Source of the DNA: Zantedeschia hybrid cultivar
Taxonomy: Eukaryota > Streptophyta > Magnoliopsida > Alismatales > Araceae
Direction of reading: 5' to 3'
Length of the DNA stretch: 64,000 nucleotides
NCBI GenBank assembly: GCA_030544215.1
Contig: JARZZO010000003.1
Location: forward strand, 32,678,379 to 32,742,378
In this document: one piece after another, positions 49,476-61,430 of the stretch
Layout: every line of letters starts with the position of its first letter
Numbering within the stretch: position 1 is the first letter of the stretch
Translations under genes and position numbers: made by a program
Notes under the pieces: generated by a model
The model's database searches: none
What the model saw: the letters and a program-made list of their open reading frames with translations, nothing else
What the model was told of the DNA's origin: nothing

Positions 49476-50811
49476 TGTAGGTGCTTAGAATGACAATGTG
49501 ATTAACATGAAAAATCCTATGTTGTTTAGTGCAAAAATAACCTATTAAAAACAGTAACTACGTGAAGTGATCGCCAGAAACTTTTAACTAAAAAGCTCCA
49601 AAAGAGGGTATTGATCGCCTACCTGTTTGAATGCGGAAGATTCTGAGCTCTTGGTTCCCCTCCTTCAGCCGGTTGAAGAAAGAGAGCCCTTTCTTGTTCT
49701 TTGTTCTTACTGTTAAGGTTGAAGTTGAGGTTGAAGATTTGAGGATCGTCCAGAAATCCTTTGATTTGTGCTTGATTTACTCCCCTTTTGATTCTCCTTG
49801 CTCCGTGCAGCAGGATAGAAAGAGAAATAAAGAAATGATAAGAACTTAAGCAAAAACAGCATATATTCTAATCATGGTTTTGAACATGCAACTAAACATA
49901 GGACTTACTTGTAGGGATGGCTTTTGAAACTCCTTTATCAGATAGGTTTTTGAAAAGAATGATGTTGTGGTGTGTGTTGCATGAAGTGAATGATGAAGAA
50001 TGATTTAGAACTAATGAATGCAAAAATGAAAACGCAGAAATGAAACACTTATGCCCAATGGTTGAATTCTGAATGGATGAAGATCTTGAAAGGAAGCCGA
50101 CTTCTAGAAATGGCAGCGCTTCGGCGTTCCGACGTCGTTGCTTCGATCTTCAACTCGCTATCGCTTCGATCAATAATGCTCAACCTCTTTTTTTTTTTTT
50201 AACTCATTGAAGTGTAAGGTATTTATAGACTTCTCCTGCGTCCGTGATTAACATAGAAAAATCTAGGATTTATCCATCTTAACCGACAGATAAATACAGA
50301 TAAATTCATCTTTATCTGTAATTATCTAAAACGCGTCCACATTTGCTGACGCCTTTTAGATTAATTAAGATAAGGATAAATATCCGGGAAAACTTATCTT
50401 TATCTTTATCAGCTAAAACGCGTCTACATGTGTAGACGTTTTTTACACTAATTAAGATAAGGATAAACATCCGGAAGAGAAGTTAAAATAGCTTGGGAAA
50501 CCTAAAACGCGTCAACACTCACAGACGCCTTTTAGCTAATTAATCAATTGATTAAAATTCAAATTTCAACGTTAAAACAGGAATAAACTCTAAATTGCGT
50601 CCACTCATGTCGACGTCTTTTAGAATTCCGCATATTTTAACAAAAATTTGAGCTAGAATCAATTCAATTGATTAACTTAAACATATCTGTTAAACCTGAC
50701 ACTTAAAAAGATCAATAAAAATTAATCAATGATTAAATATCAGACCATTTTGAGGCATTATTATATGATATGAAATTTACTCAAAATGATGTCAAAATTA
50801 GCGTGTCTACA
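49476..50811 (-). repeat. 5' LTR of the Tat-type element (right in the window)
   Basis: It is identical in length to 36356-37691, with about 21 substitutions between them. It is followed by TTGAT at 50812-50816. In the element it carries the promoter. It contains four dyads (50333-50616). Confidence 0.93.
50333..50616. repeat. Four GCGTC-N10-GACGC dyads in the 5' LTR
   Basis: Half-sites: 50333-50337/50348-50352, 50420-50424/50435-50439, 50509-50513/50524-50528 and 50597-50601/50612-50616. They correspond to the four in the other LTR. The first left half is GCGTC here and ACGTC there. Confidence 0.85.
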
Positions 50812-51300
50812 TTGATTTTTCAAGTCTATTATACGATAAGTCATGTGTTGGGCTTCGATATCTAATATGTCTTTTGGACTCATAAAGCCTACTAATTTCA
50901 AGAAACTTAGATGGGGAGTCAGTATGAGGAGAATGCTTGGATTCAAGGAAAGGTTTTGATAACGTGTAGTGCTGTCTATTAGTAGTTTTGATTTTCTTTT
51001 AATAGATTGACGTAGAAAGAAAGTTAAGAAAATGGTATCATTTAAAAAAAAAAAAAAGAATCATATAATTTTTTTTAATTTGGAGAGTTGCCTATTTCTT
51101 ATTCATATTAATTACTTACTGGCGACTTTACAACTAGCTATGTCACTGGGACATATAGGATTATGTGATTGCATTGACGATATTTATTATTTACCTTGTG
51201 AATTATTCTATCTATTATATATGCTTGTTTTTCAAGTTGTTCTCGCAATCTAGTATCCAAATTCAATGCGAGTCAATTTGTACTTACACTAGATTTGAGG
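50812..51300. repeat. Block B, middle part
   Basis: It continues the match to block A (about 29409-29670) after the retrotransposon: ATACGATAAGTCATGTGTTG, ATGTCTTTTGGACTCATAAA, ATTAGTAGTTTTGATTTTC. It also has extra sequence at about 51030-51240 that is not in block A. Confidence 0.75.
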
Positions 51301-51735
51301 TGTTACTATTAGGTTCGTTGTGTCGGATCCGAACAATACGCAACGGATAAAATAAAATCGGGATAGGATCTGTTCCGCTTTGATTAATAAAAACTTAAAT
51401 GGTAAATCGGATTTACCTTACGCGGATTCTAATCCGCAATCAACTAGTTCCGTTGGTGTGATGCCGCAAGCCGTGCAAGTGCTCGACATCTAGCGGTATC
51501 CACACAGTCTTCCTCTCGGTGAATTCGTCCTCGCTTTCTCGCTCATTATTGCATCTGCAGATCCCGTCTAGTTGTGCGTAATCTTCCGAGACATGTGGAT
51601 TCAGAATTCCCGTCGGACGCGGAGCAGGCGAAAGTCCGAGCAGATTCTCTAGAAGGGGCTGGCCATAGAAGAGGGTGGGGGGGGGGGGCGCCGAGAGAGA
51701 GAGAGGAGAGAGAGGGGGGTGGCTAGGTCAGGGTT

Positions 51736-54062
51736 TGTAACGACCCGCCACCCTATAATCGGGGATCCGATTACTAAATGGGTACCGAATCATTAATTTG
51801 GAACCAAACCAGGATCTAGTAAGTCTGGGAAATAAATAATAAACTAAGCTAAACATTCACATCGCATTGAATTGAAATGAAAGTGCAGGAATTAAAATTA
51901 TTACAATGCGACTCGATTCAGCAAATAATTACATACTCCAACTGAAAAGAAATAATTAAACATACAGGCCAGAAATAAATAACAACTACATCGGGGCATA
52001 CCCCGGAACAACTGCTGAAGGCACTCAACACACGGCCGCACACGCCGCTCTAAGTCTGCTGGGAGTCCTCACCTGAAAACCGCAGGGGTGAGTCTCAAGA
52101 CAAGACTCAGTAGGGATCCTTCGATCCCCACTGCCCACGCACACACCCACAAGTGTAAAGTACAGCTAACGGTAAAGTAACAAGTGCAGTGGTAGGTACA
52201 ATTCCTAATTCTCAACGTGAAATTACATGCAGTCGAAATATAATAACATGCACATTCTAAATCAGCCGATTAGAGAATCCACAACTGTCGTCTCGATAGA
52301 ACTCGCCGACCGTACAAACAACGGTGGGAAAAACTCGACCCGCTGAGACCAAGCAGTAGCCCCTCGGATAGCACACTAGCTATTCCGGCCCAACTGGCTA
52401 CTCCTTCCCTCAGCATGAGTGACTCTCCGAATGTACCACTCCGACACCGGTACTAGCTGATCCCGGGGTTCACCAGGTGACCCTCTCTCACTAGGCGTCA
52501 CCCCGCCCACGCCCCCACCGGCGCTGTGCTCACGCCCCCACCAGCACAGGGTGATAAAGCGCTACAATGTCACTCAAGGTCCACAGTAACTCAAAACCCA
52601 GTACAGTGCGATCCGGTCACGTGAAAAGTCCGTGATCGCATAACACAAATATAGAACCATCCGAACATGAAGAATCCATTTCTATCGGGTACACTAAAAC
52701 ATGCGCTAACCATCTATCTAGCAGTGTGAACACATTTTACTGGCATGAATTAGTGTGGTTCTGTCTTGAATCGCATCGCCCAAGGCCGACGCCATTCAAG
52801 CTCCATGTACAGGTTTATGTAAAACAGTCTTCAACATCAGGCCTTAAAATGCGTCGACACCAGAGGTCGCCTTTTAAAAGGCGTCGACATCCTCAGACGC
52901 TATTCAACACAGAAATCCAGAAATTCCAAAGGCCTTACTCAGGGGATTTCTGCCTTAAAAGGCGTCATGGCTACACGACGCTATTCAAAACGCGTCGCCC
53001 ACCCATGACGTCTTTTAGTCCCAGAATCCCCGAACTGGCAGACTCTTAGTCAGGTGATTCCTGTTTAAAAGGCGTCGTGATGGCCCGACGCCCTTCAAAA
53101 AGGCGTCGTCCATGCACGACGTCTTTCAACCCCAGGAACCAGAGTTTGCCATGAGCCCGAGGGCTCCCTTTTCAACCCAAACAAACCCAAAACGGAGGAG
53201 AAAGAGGGGGCAATCCAATCCATAGGAAATCACATTCATTGAAAACCCCCGTATCAACAAAAGAACTCCTAAACATGCTCATTCTACCCCCCAAAACCAA
53301 AGATCCACAACATGCATAGACGGGGGAAAACATGGCTTAAACACGATGCTGTGGGAACCGTCACCCTACCGATTACTTGAACGCCTCCGAGCTTCAAGCC
53401 GTCCACCCGTCTCGCCCCACGCCGCCGCCGGTACCGCCATGGTCGTCCTTGCTCCTCCGTGACGTCGGCCGCCGTCCGGAGAATAGAACGCCGCAGTGGA
53501 GGTGGAGGTGGTAGTGGTAGGAGCTAGGTAGAGGATGGAGTGGAGGGAGAGATGAAATGGTGGGAGGAAAAGAGGGAAGAGAAGGAATTGCCGTCGGGAT
53601 CGCCGGAGGGGAAGGAGAGAAAGAGAGAAGGTGAAAAATGAGGGAAAGAAGGAGGGCTCGCGGGGATAACCAGAGACTGGCTAAAACGCGTCGACATCTA
53701 CGGACGTCTATCAGGTGACATAACGGCCGCTCTGACAGGAGTCTGAAACGCGTCGTCCTACACAGACGCCGTTCAGACAGCCTGTCAGGGCCGTACTCTG
53801 ACACATTCAGAGTCGCAGTCTGAAAGGCGTCGTCCCACGCGGACGCCGTTCAGACGACGCGACAGGGCCGTACCCTCGCGGCCCGAAGCCAGCCCACGTG
53901 GCACCCACGTGGCAGAACCTAAAAAGTGTCTGCAACGGTGGACGCCGTTCAAACCGCGTCGAGCCGGCTCGACGCGAAACATCACAGAACCTCAGCCCCC
54001 CACTAGGGCCAGAATTACAGGGTCCGACCCGAAAACCGGATCCGAAAGTCTCGATCCTTATA
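51736..54062 (+). mobile_element. 2,327-bp solo LTR with twelve dyads, nested in the LTR-like unit
   Basis: It begins TGTAACGACCCG, an LTR start common among plant Ty3/gypsy families, and ends CCTTATA. GGGTT flanks it on both sides (51731-51735 and 54063-54067). Copy 1 of the host element reads AACCCTAGACC (about 15147) across the same point without interruption. That supports both borders. There is no internal region. The last two bases are TA instead of the usual CA, which a single C-to-T change would explain. Open frames inside have no similarity and are not genes. Confidence 0.8.
52773..53975. repeat. Twelve GCGTC-N10-GACGC dyads in the solo LTR
   Basis: Left half-sites start at 52773, 52851, 52881, 52962, 52992, 53072, 53103, 53688, 53750, 53827, 53926 and 53956; the right half starts exactly 15 bp later in each. 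Some halves vary (GCATC, GTGTC, GTCGC, GACGT) but the 10-nt spacing never does. Several units have longer complementary flanks, for example CTGAAAGGCGTC with GACGCCGTTCAG at 53821-53851. Confidence 0.88.
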
Positions 54063-55217
54063 GGGTTGCTGGCCCCCGACCTAGCAGCGGTACTTTTATA
54101 ATAAGTGATTTGCAGTTTTTCAGAAAAACCTACACTTATCCGAAACCCTGTTAAAATATCTACCGACTTGAAAACCTTTTGCGTGTGACCCTCTACGCCC
54201 AAATACCAGTCCAGTTAATGACCCATTAAGTCCAATAACTCTTTACGGACCTACTGAATTAATTAATATAAATATATTAATTAATCAGCCAAATTTAATG
54301 TCTCACAATAAATTTGGACAGACTTTCGATCATGTTGGATGCCGAATAACACCGCGTGATCCCGGAAGGTATTGGGGTTTATGCAACTCACTATGAGAAC
54401 CTTTCCGTTGTCAGTTACTGCGCGGATATAATCTTTCATCCGTACAATGTTTCCGAATCAACCTAGGGTATGGTTTACCGTTAAATCCTAGCCGGTCGAT
54501 TCACTCGAATCAGATGCCACTAATCTATATCAAATAACTTTTTATCTGATACAGAGTCTGCCTTGGCCAAAGACTTAAGCACATCATTTCTAGAATATTC
54601 TCTCTCGTATTACCGAGAGTGGATGATTCCGTATTGAATATACAATTACCTTCGAGGGCATCTTCCTGAACCCAATCACTTGACTTATAGATACTCTATT
54701 GTTAGGGATTCGTTAATCAATGTCAAAATTCAGAGACCTACTAACAAGATATCCTTGGTGTCTCAGATCCAAAGACCATCCGCACAACTGTGACAAAAGA
54801 ATCGAGTTGGTTAACAGTTAGGTAGATACCATCCAACGATTCTAGGTCGGATCAGCTCAGTTAACTCATTCATCAATGAGCACCTACAGGTCTAGCATAG
54901 TGTCTCCACACAAGTGACTTATAGGATCAATTATTCTCATTATATGAGTTGAAGAAATCCGTACTAGTCTATCTGGATATTTGATGTCCTTCTCGAACAT
55001 CCTTCGACTAGGAACAATTAAGAACATGTGTTTACAAGTCTTCGATCTCATAATTATGATCTCATCATAATCCGAAAACCATTGCACATGTTCATAGACT
55101 TCATCGTGATACAATAAACAAAGATCAATTTAATTACACAATAAATATATGTCATTACATTAATAAACTGAATATTACAAAGTATTAGATTGACTTGTAG
55201 GCCACCTAATAGTAACA

Positions 55218-56813
55218 GTTACATCCAATAACCATGAGATGACATCATTGACAGCTTGAGGAGCTTGTCAGGCTCTTTTAGACCCCCAATTAAGAAGTAG
55301 GTCTAGGAACCTTACCAATGAATCCTTATGCTCAGACTCTCCCCAAAAACCAAAGGCCATGTTGCCAAGGTTCCATATCTTATTTGTTATAACCATTCCA
55401 TGATCAGTTAGTTGTTCTAGCTGATTAAGGGGAGCTAGACAAGTAAAAATAGAAGCCTGATCCAATAGTCCTTAGTGTTAGGATAACCTTACTAGTCGCT
55501 TGAAGGACTTTGAGGCTACTCATTGTAGTTAAGTAGTTTTGATATACTTCGAAGGCAGATAGGCATACCTTGCTATCCATTGAGTCATCGCTAGATTTTA
55601 ATTCAAATTGCATGGTCGGTACAGGAGGTGAGTAAATGGTGCACCATGGGAGAGACACCTAAAGCAAGATGGAAACAAGGGGAGGAATGAGTGATGACAT
55701 AAGAACTAATTAAACTAGTTCTGACCTATGACTACCTTGTACAAGTAGCAAAATGAGGGATTTAGTCAGTCCCAAGACATAATATAGCTATCATGATGGA
55801 CACACGACACGACCATATAACCAAAGGGCCTGATCATCCCATGGTTTACATCTACCCACAGATATCAAACCATGTAGACATAAACACATTTAACAAGTAC
55901 ATGTACTTATTGTTGACTACTCTTAGATCTAGATCCCATCCCAGAATCATCCCAAGAGTGGGGAGAGTGGGGAAAGTGATGTGGCCCAAAATTCCATTGG
56001 ACCTCGTTAATCTAAAGACCGCTCTAAGATGTATAGTTAAGAATGAGTTATTTTGTAATCACGTTCTCATTGGTCTACATGTACATGAGGTGATAATTAA
56101 ATCAAGTTTTCACATATGGATATTATTATATTCGATAGACATTTAATGTGTATGCAGATTTGTGGGAATGACATATACAGCTTAGGGATGATATGTACTA
56201 TATAGCACCCCTACATATATCATATTTACAGAGTATCTGTCATCCCATATAATATACATCATCCTTATATAGTATATGTCATCCTTTCATTTTTTTTTTT
56301 TTTGTAGAGATAACATATTCTGTGCAAAGATGATAGAATGATATATATTATAGAGATAACATATTCTGTGCAAGAAATGATATATAACATTTATCATCTC
56401 TACATAATATATGTCATCTCTATAAATATAAATGTACATTAAATATCTGTCAAAAGTAATAACGTCTATCTATAAAAATTTGATCTAACTATCTCCTCAT
56501 GTGTTCATGGACCAATGTGAATGTACATTACTCAACACTACTACAATACTTGTTAGCTTCTCATCTGAAGGGCCCACATGGCTTAGACCTTTATCCCAAG
56601 GTCATGGCCCACAAGGTAGGACCACCAGGATGAGCCCAATGAGCTCAGCTCAAGTCAGACCTTTTAAGGACACGTGCGAGGTTCTTGTAGAAGGGTCTGT
56701 TCTTTGTAGAAAAGGGGATCATAAAGATCGTATTATGTCAAGAAATCTCAAATTTTTTACGTGCATTCCATTGTCAACTTTTTTTTTATATTTCCCCACA
56801 GCTTAAATGTTCC
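55218..56813. repeat. Block B, last part
   Basis: It matches block A from about 29680 to 31350: CTTGAGGAGCTTGTC, GGTGCACCATGGGAGAGA, ATCAAACCATGTAGACATAA, the CATC/TATATAGTATAT minisatellite, GGACACGTGC and TTGTAGAAAAGG. It lacks the 86-bp hairpin element of block A. It has an extra phrase AGAGATAACATATTCTGTGC in two tandem copies (56316 and 56351). Confidence 0.75.
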
Positions 56814-57515
56814 TCGTACGACAGGCATGGGAGTGGTCCTCCTTGTCCAGGCGGTCGAGAGACTCTTATCGCTTTTTTCAAATCTCTCCTCCAGGATCAT
56901 CTCTGGAGCTCTCAGCCTCACCAGTACCACCATCAGCTCGGCATGCAACAGCGTCGAGGCCGTGTTTGGTGTAACCAATTAGAACAAAGAGTAATCCCAA
57001 TCCAAAATCACAAGCCAGTACATGAGATGAGATCCCCACTGTGCACAGGAATTATTTAACTGCACAACCGTGGCGAGTGCGAGTTATCTGTAAAAGGTGC
57101 AAAATCTAGAATCACCGCACAGCGGAGGAAAGATGAGCACCACCGAGAGAGGAGAGTGGGAGAGGAATACCAGACAAGAGGATGAGCAAGAATCCCTTAA
57201 AGCAGCGCAAGCACATTTTTTGACAAAGTGCCCACCATTATACATGTGAAAATAATCTACAAAGTCGAAAGTGTGACCCCCAGAACCAAACGAAAGCTAT
57301 GAATCAAGGACTAGTTTAGATGCTTCAATTCACTGCCCACAGCCGTGGTGGAATAAAGCAAAGTAAAAAGACTCCCACCTGCACTGCCACACGCCCAGCA
57401 GATCTGATGTCCGGATCCCTTGCTTTGCTTGCGCCACTCCCTCCGTCCACCAAAAGGCGCCATCTTTTCTGACGATGCCAGCATCCCCCAGCTGCCTTGC
57501 TAGTTGCCCATTCAT
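56814..57515. other. Upstream flank of the GNAT gene
   Basis: The sequence is moderately GC-rich. A 73-codon open frame (56761-56982, +) and its antisense show no family I recognise. Promoter and 5' UTR of the GNAT gene must lie here, but I see no convincing TATA box. An in-frame TAG at 57501-57503 closes the frame upstream of the proposed start. Confidence 0.4.
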
Positions 57516-58288
57516 ATGTCGCAGCCCATGGGGAGTTGCAGCAACGACCACCCGCCAAGAACTCCCGTTCCGGTTCCCTTTGGCCGAGCAGTGGTTGCTC
57601 CGTCCACATCCATGGAGGCCCACCTCATCAAGTCCCGATCCCTCCCACCTTCCGTCTCCTCCTCCAGTGGCAACAACAGCAGCAGCAGCCGCCTCTTCCA
57701 GACATTAAACCTCGTCTGCCCGCCTTGCACCGCCGCCATCCGCACCTTCCGCTGGTTCGAGGGGGGCAACAGCCAGTCCCTCAGGAGGCCCGTCCACCCT
57801 TCTTCGCCGTCGTCCTCCTCCCCCGCAGCCGCAGCAGCAACTCCCCGCGGAGTCTCCGTCGCCGGTAAGTCTCCAAGGAGGGGCATCTCCCTTGGCCCCC
57901 ACGATAAGCTCAAGAGGCTCGAGGAGTACCGCCACGTGGTGAGGGTAGACGGGGGGACGCTGGAGGTGCGGCCCATGAAGGAGGGGGACACGGTGGCCAC
58001 CGTTAAGCTGCTCGCCGAGACGTTCGCGGGCATCATGTGGGTGCCGCCGCAGCAGATGCGGTTCCTGGAGTTCTGGGTGGAGCAGTACCTGGAGCAGAAG
58101 CGGATGCAGCGCCCCCACGCCGCCGTGCTCGTGGGGATCTACCGGGGGGAAGGGGGGGAGCAGCAGGTGGTGGCCGTGGCCGAGGTTTCTTTCGACGAGA
58201 TGGGGGGCGGCGACAGACTACCGACGCCGGCGCCGCCGCGGGACGCTCCCTACATCTGCAACATGGCCGTGAAGGAGGCGTTCAGAAG
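57516..58288 (+). CDS. GCN5-related N-acetyltransferase, plastid type, first exon (partial)
   Basis: The family transfers acetyl from acetyl-CoA to protein N-termini or lysines; related plant members act in plastids. From the ATG at 57516 the exon gives 257 residues plus two bases and ends at AG|GTACGC (58288/58289). Residues 1-145 are Ser/Pro/Ala/Arg-rich with no acidic start, like a transit peptide. A second plausible start is residue 33 (57612, MEAHLIKS). The acetyltransferase fold begins near residue 146 (TLEVRPMKEGD), with VAVAEVSFDE (219-228) and APYICNMAVKEAFRR (244-258). The last is the strand just before the acetyl-CoA P-loop (R/Q-x-x-G-x-G/A). The intron cuts that motif, so the P-loop and C-terminus are missing. 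The frame runs open to 58334, but those codons are intronic. No later exon is recognised within the window. Confidence 0.82.
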
Positions 58289-59640
58289 GTACGCTTTTAC
58301 ATCACGCCCTCCTGGATGGCCTCCAGTCGTCTGATCAGATTGTTTACTTATTTAAATAAAATAATTATAATAAAGTATGCCAAAGAAATAACCGCAGTTG
58401 CTTAAATACCCATTCCCGGTATTAAAGGTCCAGTCGGTCCGAATCCGGCCCGCCTTAAATAGAGAGTCGGGTCATAAAGGTGACCTGGCCGGAACCCTGA
58501 CTGAGTAAGCCACCGGAAGGAGTGGGCCCCGACTTTCCAAGGCGTCGGGGCCACGTGGCAAGTTGCCTCAAGTGGCCCCCACCTTACCCTGAAGAGGCTT
58601 CAACTTGAAGTCGTGGCAAGGGTGGGGACGCCAAAAAGCATGCAGAGATTGAACCGGACAATCCAGTTAACCAGAAAAAACTGAACAGGTTTTTTTTTCC
58701 CGCTTCAACCAAAAATCACCGTCTTGTAAAAAATTATAAAAACTAATTAAAAGTTGACTAATTTAGTCCAGTTCACATGAAAAAATCGATTAGTTCAAAG
58801 TCAAGTACAATATTTTATTTTATAAGATATAATTTAAAAATATTTAAATTTAAATTCAAAACCACTACTTAACATTAAAATCGGCATACAAGAAGTTATA
58901 TAGAACAGAATGTTGAACTACTAAAAAAACGTTAAATTTCTCGAAAGGGTATTTTTGTATTTGACTTTCTAAGCTCACGTTATTTTGCACCAATTGTAGT
59001 TGGCAATCATGCTAAATATGTTGTATTCGATACAATGTTGGAATATTATAAATTGTTAATTGACAGGATAGGAATTGTTATGAGAAACATAGGTAGATAT
59101 GTAAACAGAAGAAGAGATACTACATCAAATTAGTCCAATAACAAGTTGGCAACAAACAGAGTCCATAATGGATGTTTGAGATGATTTGGATGTACAAAAA
59201 GAATGGCTTGCAAGAGATCATTTTAATAGGTATATTCACCTTTCGTTGGGATTCCAAAAGGAGGAGAGGATCCAAAGGAAACCTGGATGAACATTACAAA
59301 TTAAAGATAATAACTGATAAAGCCGACTTATAACATGGAGTAAGTGTCGGCCCTTGTTAACTAAGATTTGGTTGATGGTGTTGATAACAACTCAAGAAGT
59401 AAACGTTGCAGGTCTGACATCCATAGGTGTCATAAAGGGGAAGAAATTTTACCTTGCTTAGTGAAGGGGTGAGCACCTAGTGAAAGATGAGAAGTTTTGG
59501 TGTTCCTTTTTCTATCTAAAGCTTGAAGATGCACTCGCATGCATCCTATTGGAGCTGGCTTGATACTCCTAACCACAGAGAAACATTTGAACATAAAGAA
59601 AACCACAAAAGTACACAAATAAAAATATAAAAAGAAATTA
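58289..59640. other. Intron or intergenic stretch after the GNAT exon
   Basis: A GC-rich patch (58430-58640) carries a perfect 9-bp hairpin, GGCCCCGAC at 58525-58533 and GTCGGGGCC at 58544-58552. The rest is AT-rich without recognisable exon. Confidence 0.5.
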
Positions 59641-59644
59641 AGAG

Positions 59645-60305
59645 TTGTTTGCAAACAACTTCCTTACAGATTTTATATTTGTATATAATCCCCTTGTATA
59701 ATTCATATTTGTGTATAACCCTTTTAGCTATAGTGGTATTTGCGCATAACCCCTTTAGCTATAGTATTTATATTAAATTTTGCCTAAGTCAAAATTTTGT
59801 TACCCTATATAAAATATGTAAAAGCTACTAAATAAGATACCAGTAATACTTTCAATTACAATACAAATACCTCACAAGAAAAATTACATCGACATGTGAC
59901 CATAAATTTGTTGTAATTCAACTTTACAAGTGTATTTAGCATCAAAGAAAATAATTCTATTTAAAAGATGTGTGTTGTAAACAGAAATATTCTTTTAGAT
60001 GCCAAATATATACAACAACTTTTCGAGTGGATGTTTATGCGATTATTTTTTTATTTTGTGAAGTGTTTGTATTATAACTGAAGGTATTATTATTATTTCC
60101 ATTTGATAGCTTTCTCATATTCCATATAAGGTAACAATATTTTAACTTAAGTGAAATTCATAATAAACATCATAGTTAAGGGGGTTACTTGCAAATACCA
60201 CTATAGGTAATGTATATACAAATATAAATCATTTAGGGGGCTATCTATAAATATAGAATCTAATAGAGGGTTGTTTAGAAAAACTCTATAAATTTAATAT
60301 CATTC
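59645..60305. mobile_element. Foldback element with ~190-bp arms
   Basis: The left arm (GAGTTGTTTGCAAACAACTT .. TATAGTGGTATTTGC .. TAACCCCTTTAGCTATAGT) and the complement of the right arm (GAGTTTTTCTAAACAACCCT .. TATAGTGGTATTTGC .. TAACCCCCTTAACTATGAT) match over about 190 bp. It is non-coding. No exact target duplication was found. Confidence 0.7.
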
Positions 60306-60349
60306 AACCATTTTCGACCCACCAGGGTCAAATACAAATAAATAGAATT

Positions 60350-60720
60350 ACTATAGTCGAAGACTTCTATAAAGATCTTGGAGACATCTCTCCTTCACGA
60401 CACTCTCATTAATTTTCTCGTCCTGACATTATGCTAAGACTTACTCAGATATGACATAATACACAACCATATATCGAGCACTTTCAAGCACTTAAATAGA
60501 ATTGGCTCAGCTAATCAATCTGAATCTAATAAGAATTAAGGAAGATATGATAATCTCTAGCTTAACTTGATTCTCCAAGCACTAATCCTTGTAGGATTGG
60601 AGAATTGAACCTATCCTAGTCCCAATAGGATTAGGTCAACTAAGCAACCTGAATATAATAGGAATTAAGGAACCATCGATATAATAATCTCCACCTTAAC
60701 TTGATTCTCCAAACTATTAT
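60350..60720. repeat. Dispersed repeat related to 62140-62410
   Basis: Shared phrases include AGATATGACATAATACACAA (compare AAATATGACATAATAGACAA at 62233), CCTGAAT.TAATAGGAATTA and TTAACTTGATTCTCCAA. The last phrase is duplicated inside this copy (near 60571 and 60692). It is non-coding and of unknown type. Confidence 0.5.
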
Positions 60721-61399
60721 GAAGATCAATTATTCGATGTTGCTCCTGCGCTTTGCCATAAAGTCCATCCACCCACTTGTCAATTATGTATATCTCATTA
60801 TTATGTCACTTACATCCCTACCAGACATAGAATCCATACTATGAATCTAGTACCATATTCCATTCCTAACCACAAGGACTTACATCATCGAAAGCAAATA
60901 CTAAATTGCAAACTCATACTACTAACTACTAACACACCTGTTATGATAATAACTCGCCACCTACTAGTGTCATTGTGTTGCTACAACAACCAACCTTTTT
61001 TCTTTTTTATTTTATTTCTACCAATTACTCACACATTAACTATCAAATACGCACATCCCTTTAATATAGCTTTGGCCTTCTCCTTTCGCTGTTATTCATA
61101 TCTGTCTCTTCACGAATCCTAACAACAAAATTATTTGTATGCACAACATATATTTAACCATGGCCATTCATGTTTTTTTCTTATCACATAAGCAATATAT
61201 TCATGCTTGTGGGGTGTGACATATGTATGCGGCTGTTGCAACCTTTTTTTTTTTTTTTTTTCCCCTTTGTTCTTCTTCTTTTTCATCCTCAAGTGCTAGT
61301 GTAGCAAAGTTACTATTTGTTGCCGATGTTGGCATCACTCAAAAAGTTTGGGTTGTGCTTTACTTATAACTTATCATAGTCATAGTCACTGAACTCACA

Positions 61400-61430
61400 T
61401 TTATGGCTCTGATATTATTATTTGGAATCA
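61400..61430 (-). other. Copia-like primer-binding-site remnant
   Basis: On the minus strand AATATCAGAGCCATAAATG resembles the TATCAGAGCC core used by tRNA-Met-primed retrotransposons. No LTR pair or coding region was identified around it. Confidence 0.25.

Larger units (their letters stand above)
36356..50811 (-). mobile_element. Complete 14.5-kb Ty3/gypsy Tat-type (Ogre/Retand-like) retrotransposon
   Basis: Two LTRs of equal length (36356-37691 and 49476-50811, 1,336 bp each, TGTAGG..TCTACA) bound the element. TTGAT is duplicated on both sides (36351-36355 and 50812-50816). Coding parts run on the minus strand in the order gag, protease with a G-patch-like segment, RT, RNase H, a second RNase H, integrase. 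The pol order and the extra RNase H place it in the Tat lineage. Long non-coding leader and 3' regions and a 3' tandem repeat also fit. I count about 21 LTR differences by eye (17 transitions, no indels), 1.6%, so insertion was recent. The copy is defective (see the parts). Confidence 0.93.
51301..55217 (-). mobile_element. LTR-like retroelement unit, copy 2 (interrupted)
   Basis: It is the reverse-complement relative of 14019-15601. It is about 1,585 bp long after removal of the nested solo LTR and one target duplication. The two ends read TGTTACTATTAGGT inward on both strands (51301-51314 and 55204-55217), a 14-bp perfect inversion. Alternatively GTTAC (51302-51306 and 55218-55222) is the target duplication and the left end is six bases further in. 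No coding region is seen. It splits block B. Confidence 0.65.

Noticed and set aside
52773..53975. CRISPR-like array
   Set aside because: The repeats are internally inverted half-sites around a variable 10-nt gap, spacing between units is irregular, and the genome is a plant; this is a dyad, not a direct-repeat array.
53394..54202. Arg/Ser-rich frames in the solo LTR, both strands
   Set aside because: No similarity, and they overlap the dyads and lie within defined LTR borders.
57512..58118. Minus-strand frames of 137-174 codons opposite the GNAT exon
   Set aside because: GC-rich antisense shadows; the plus strand carries the recognisable acetyltransferase domain.
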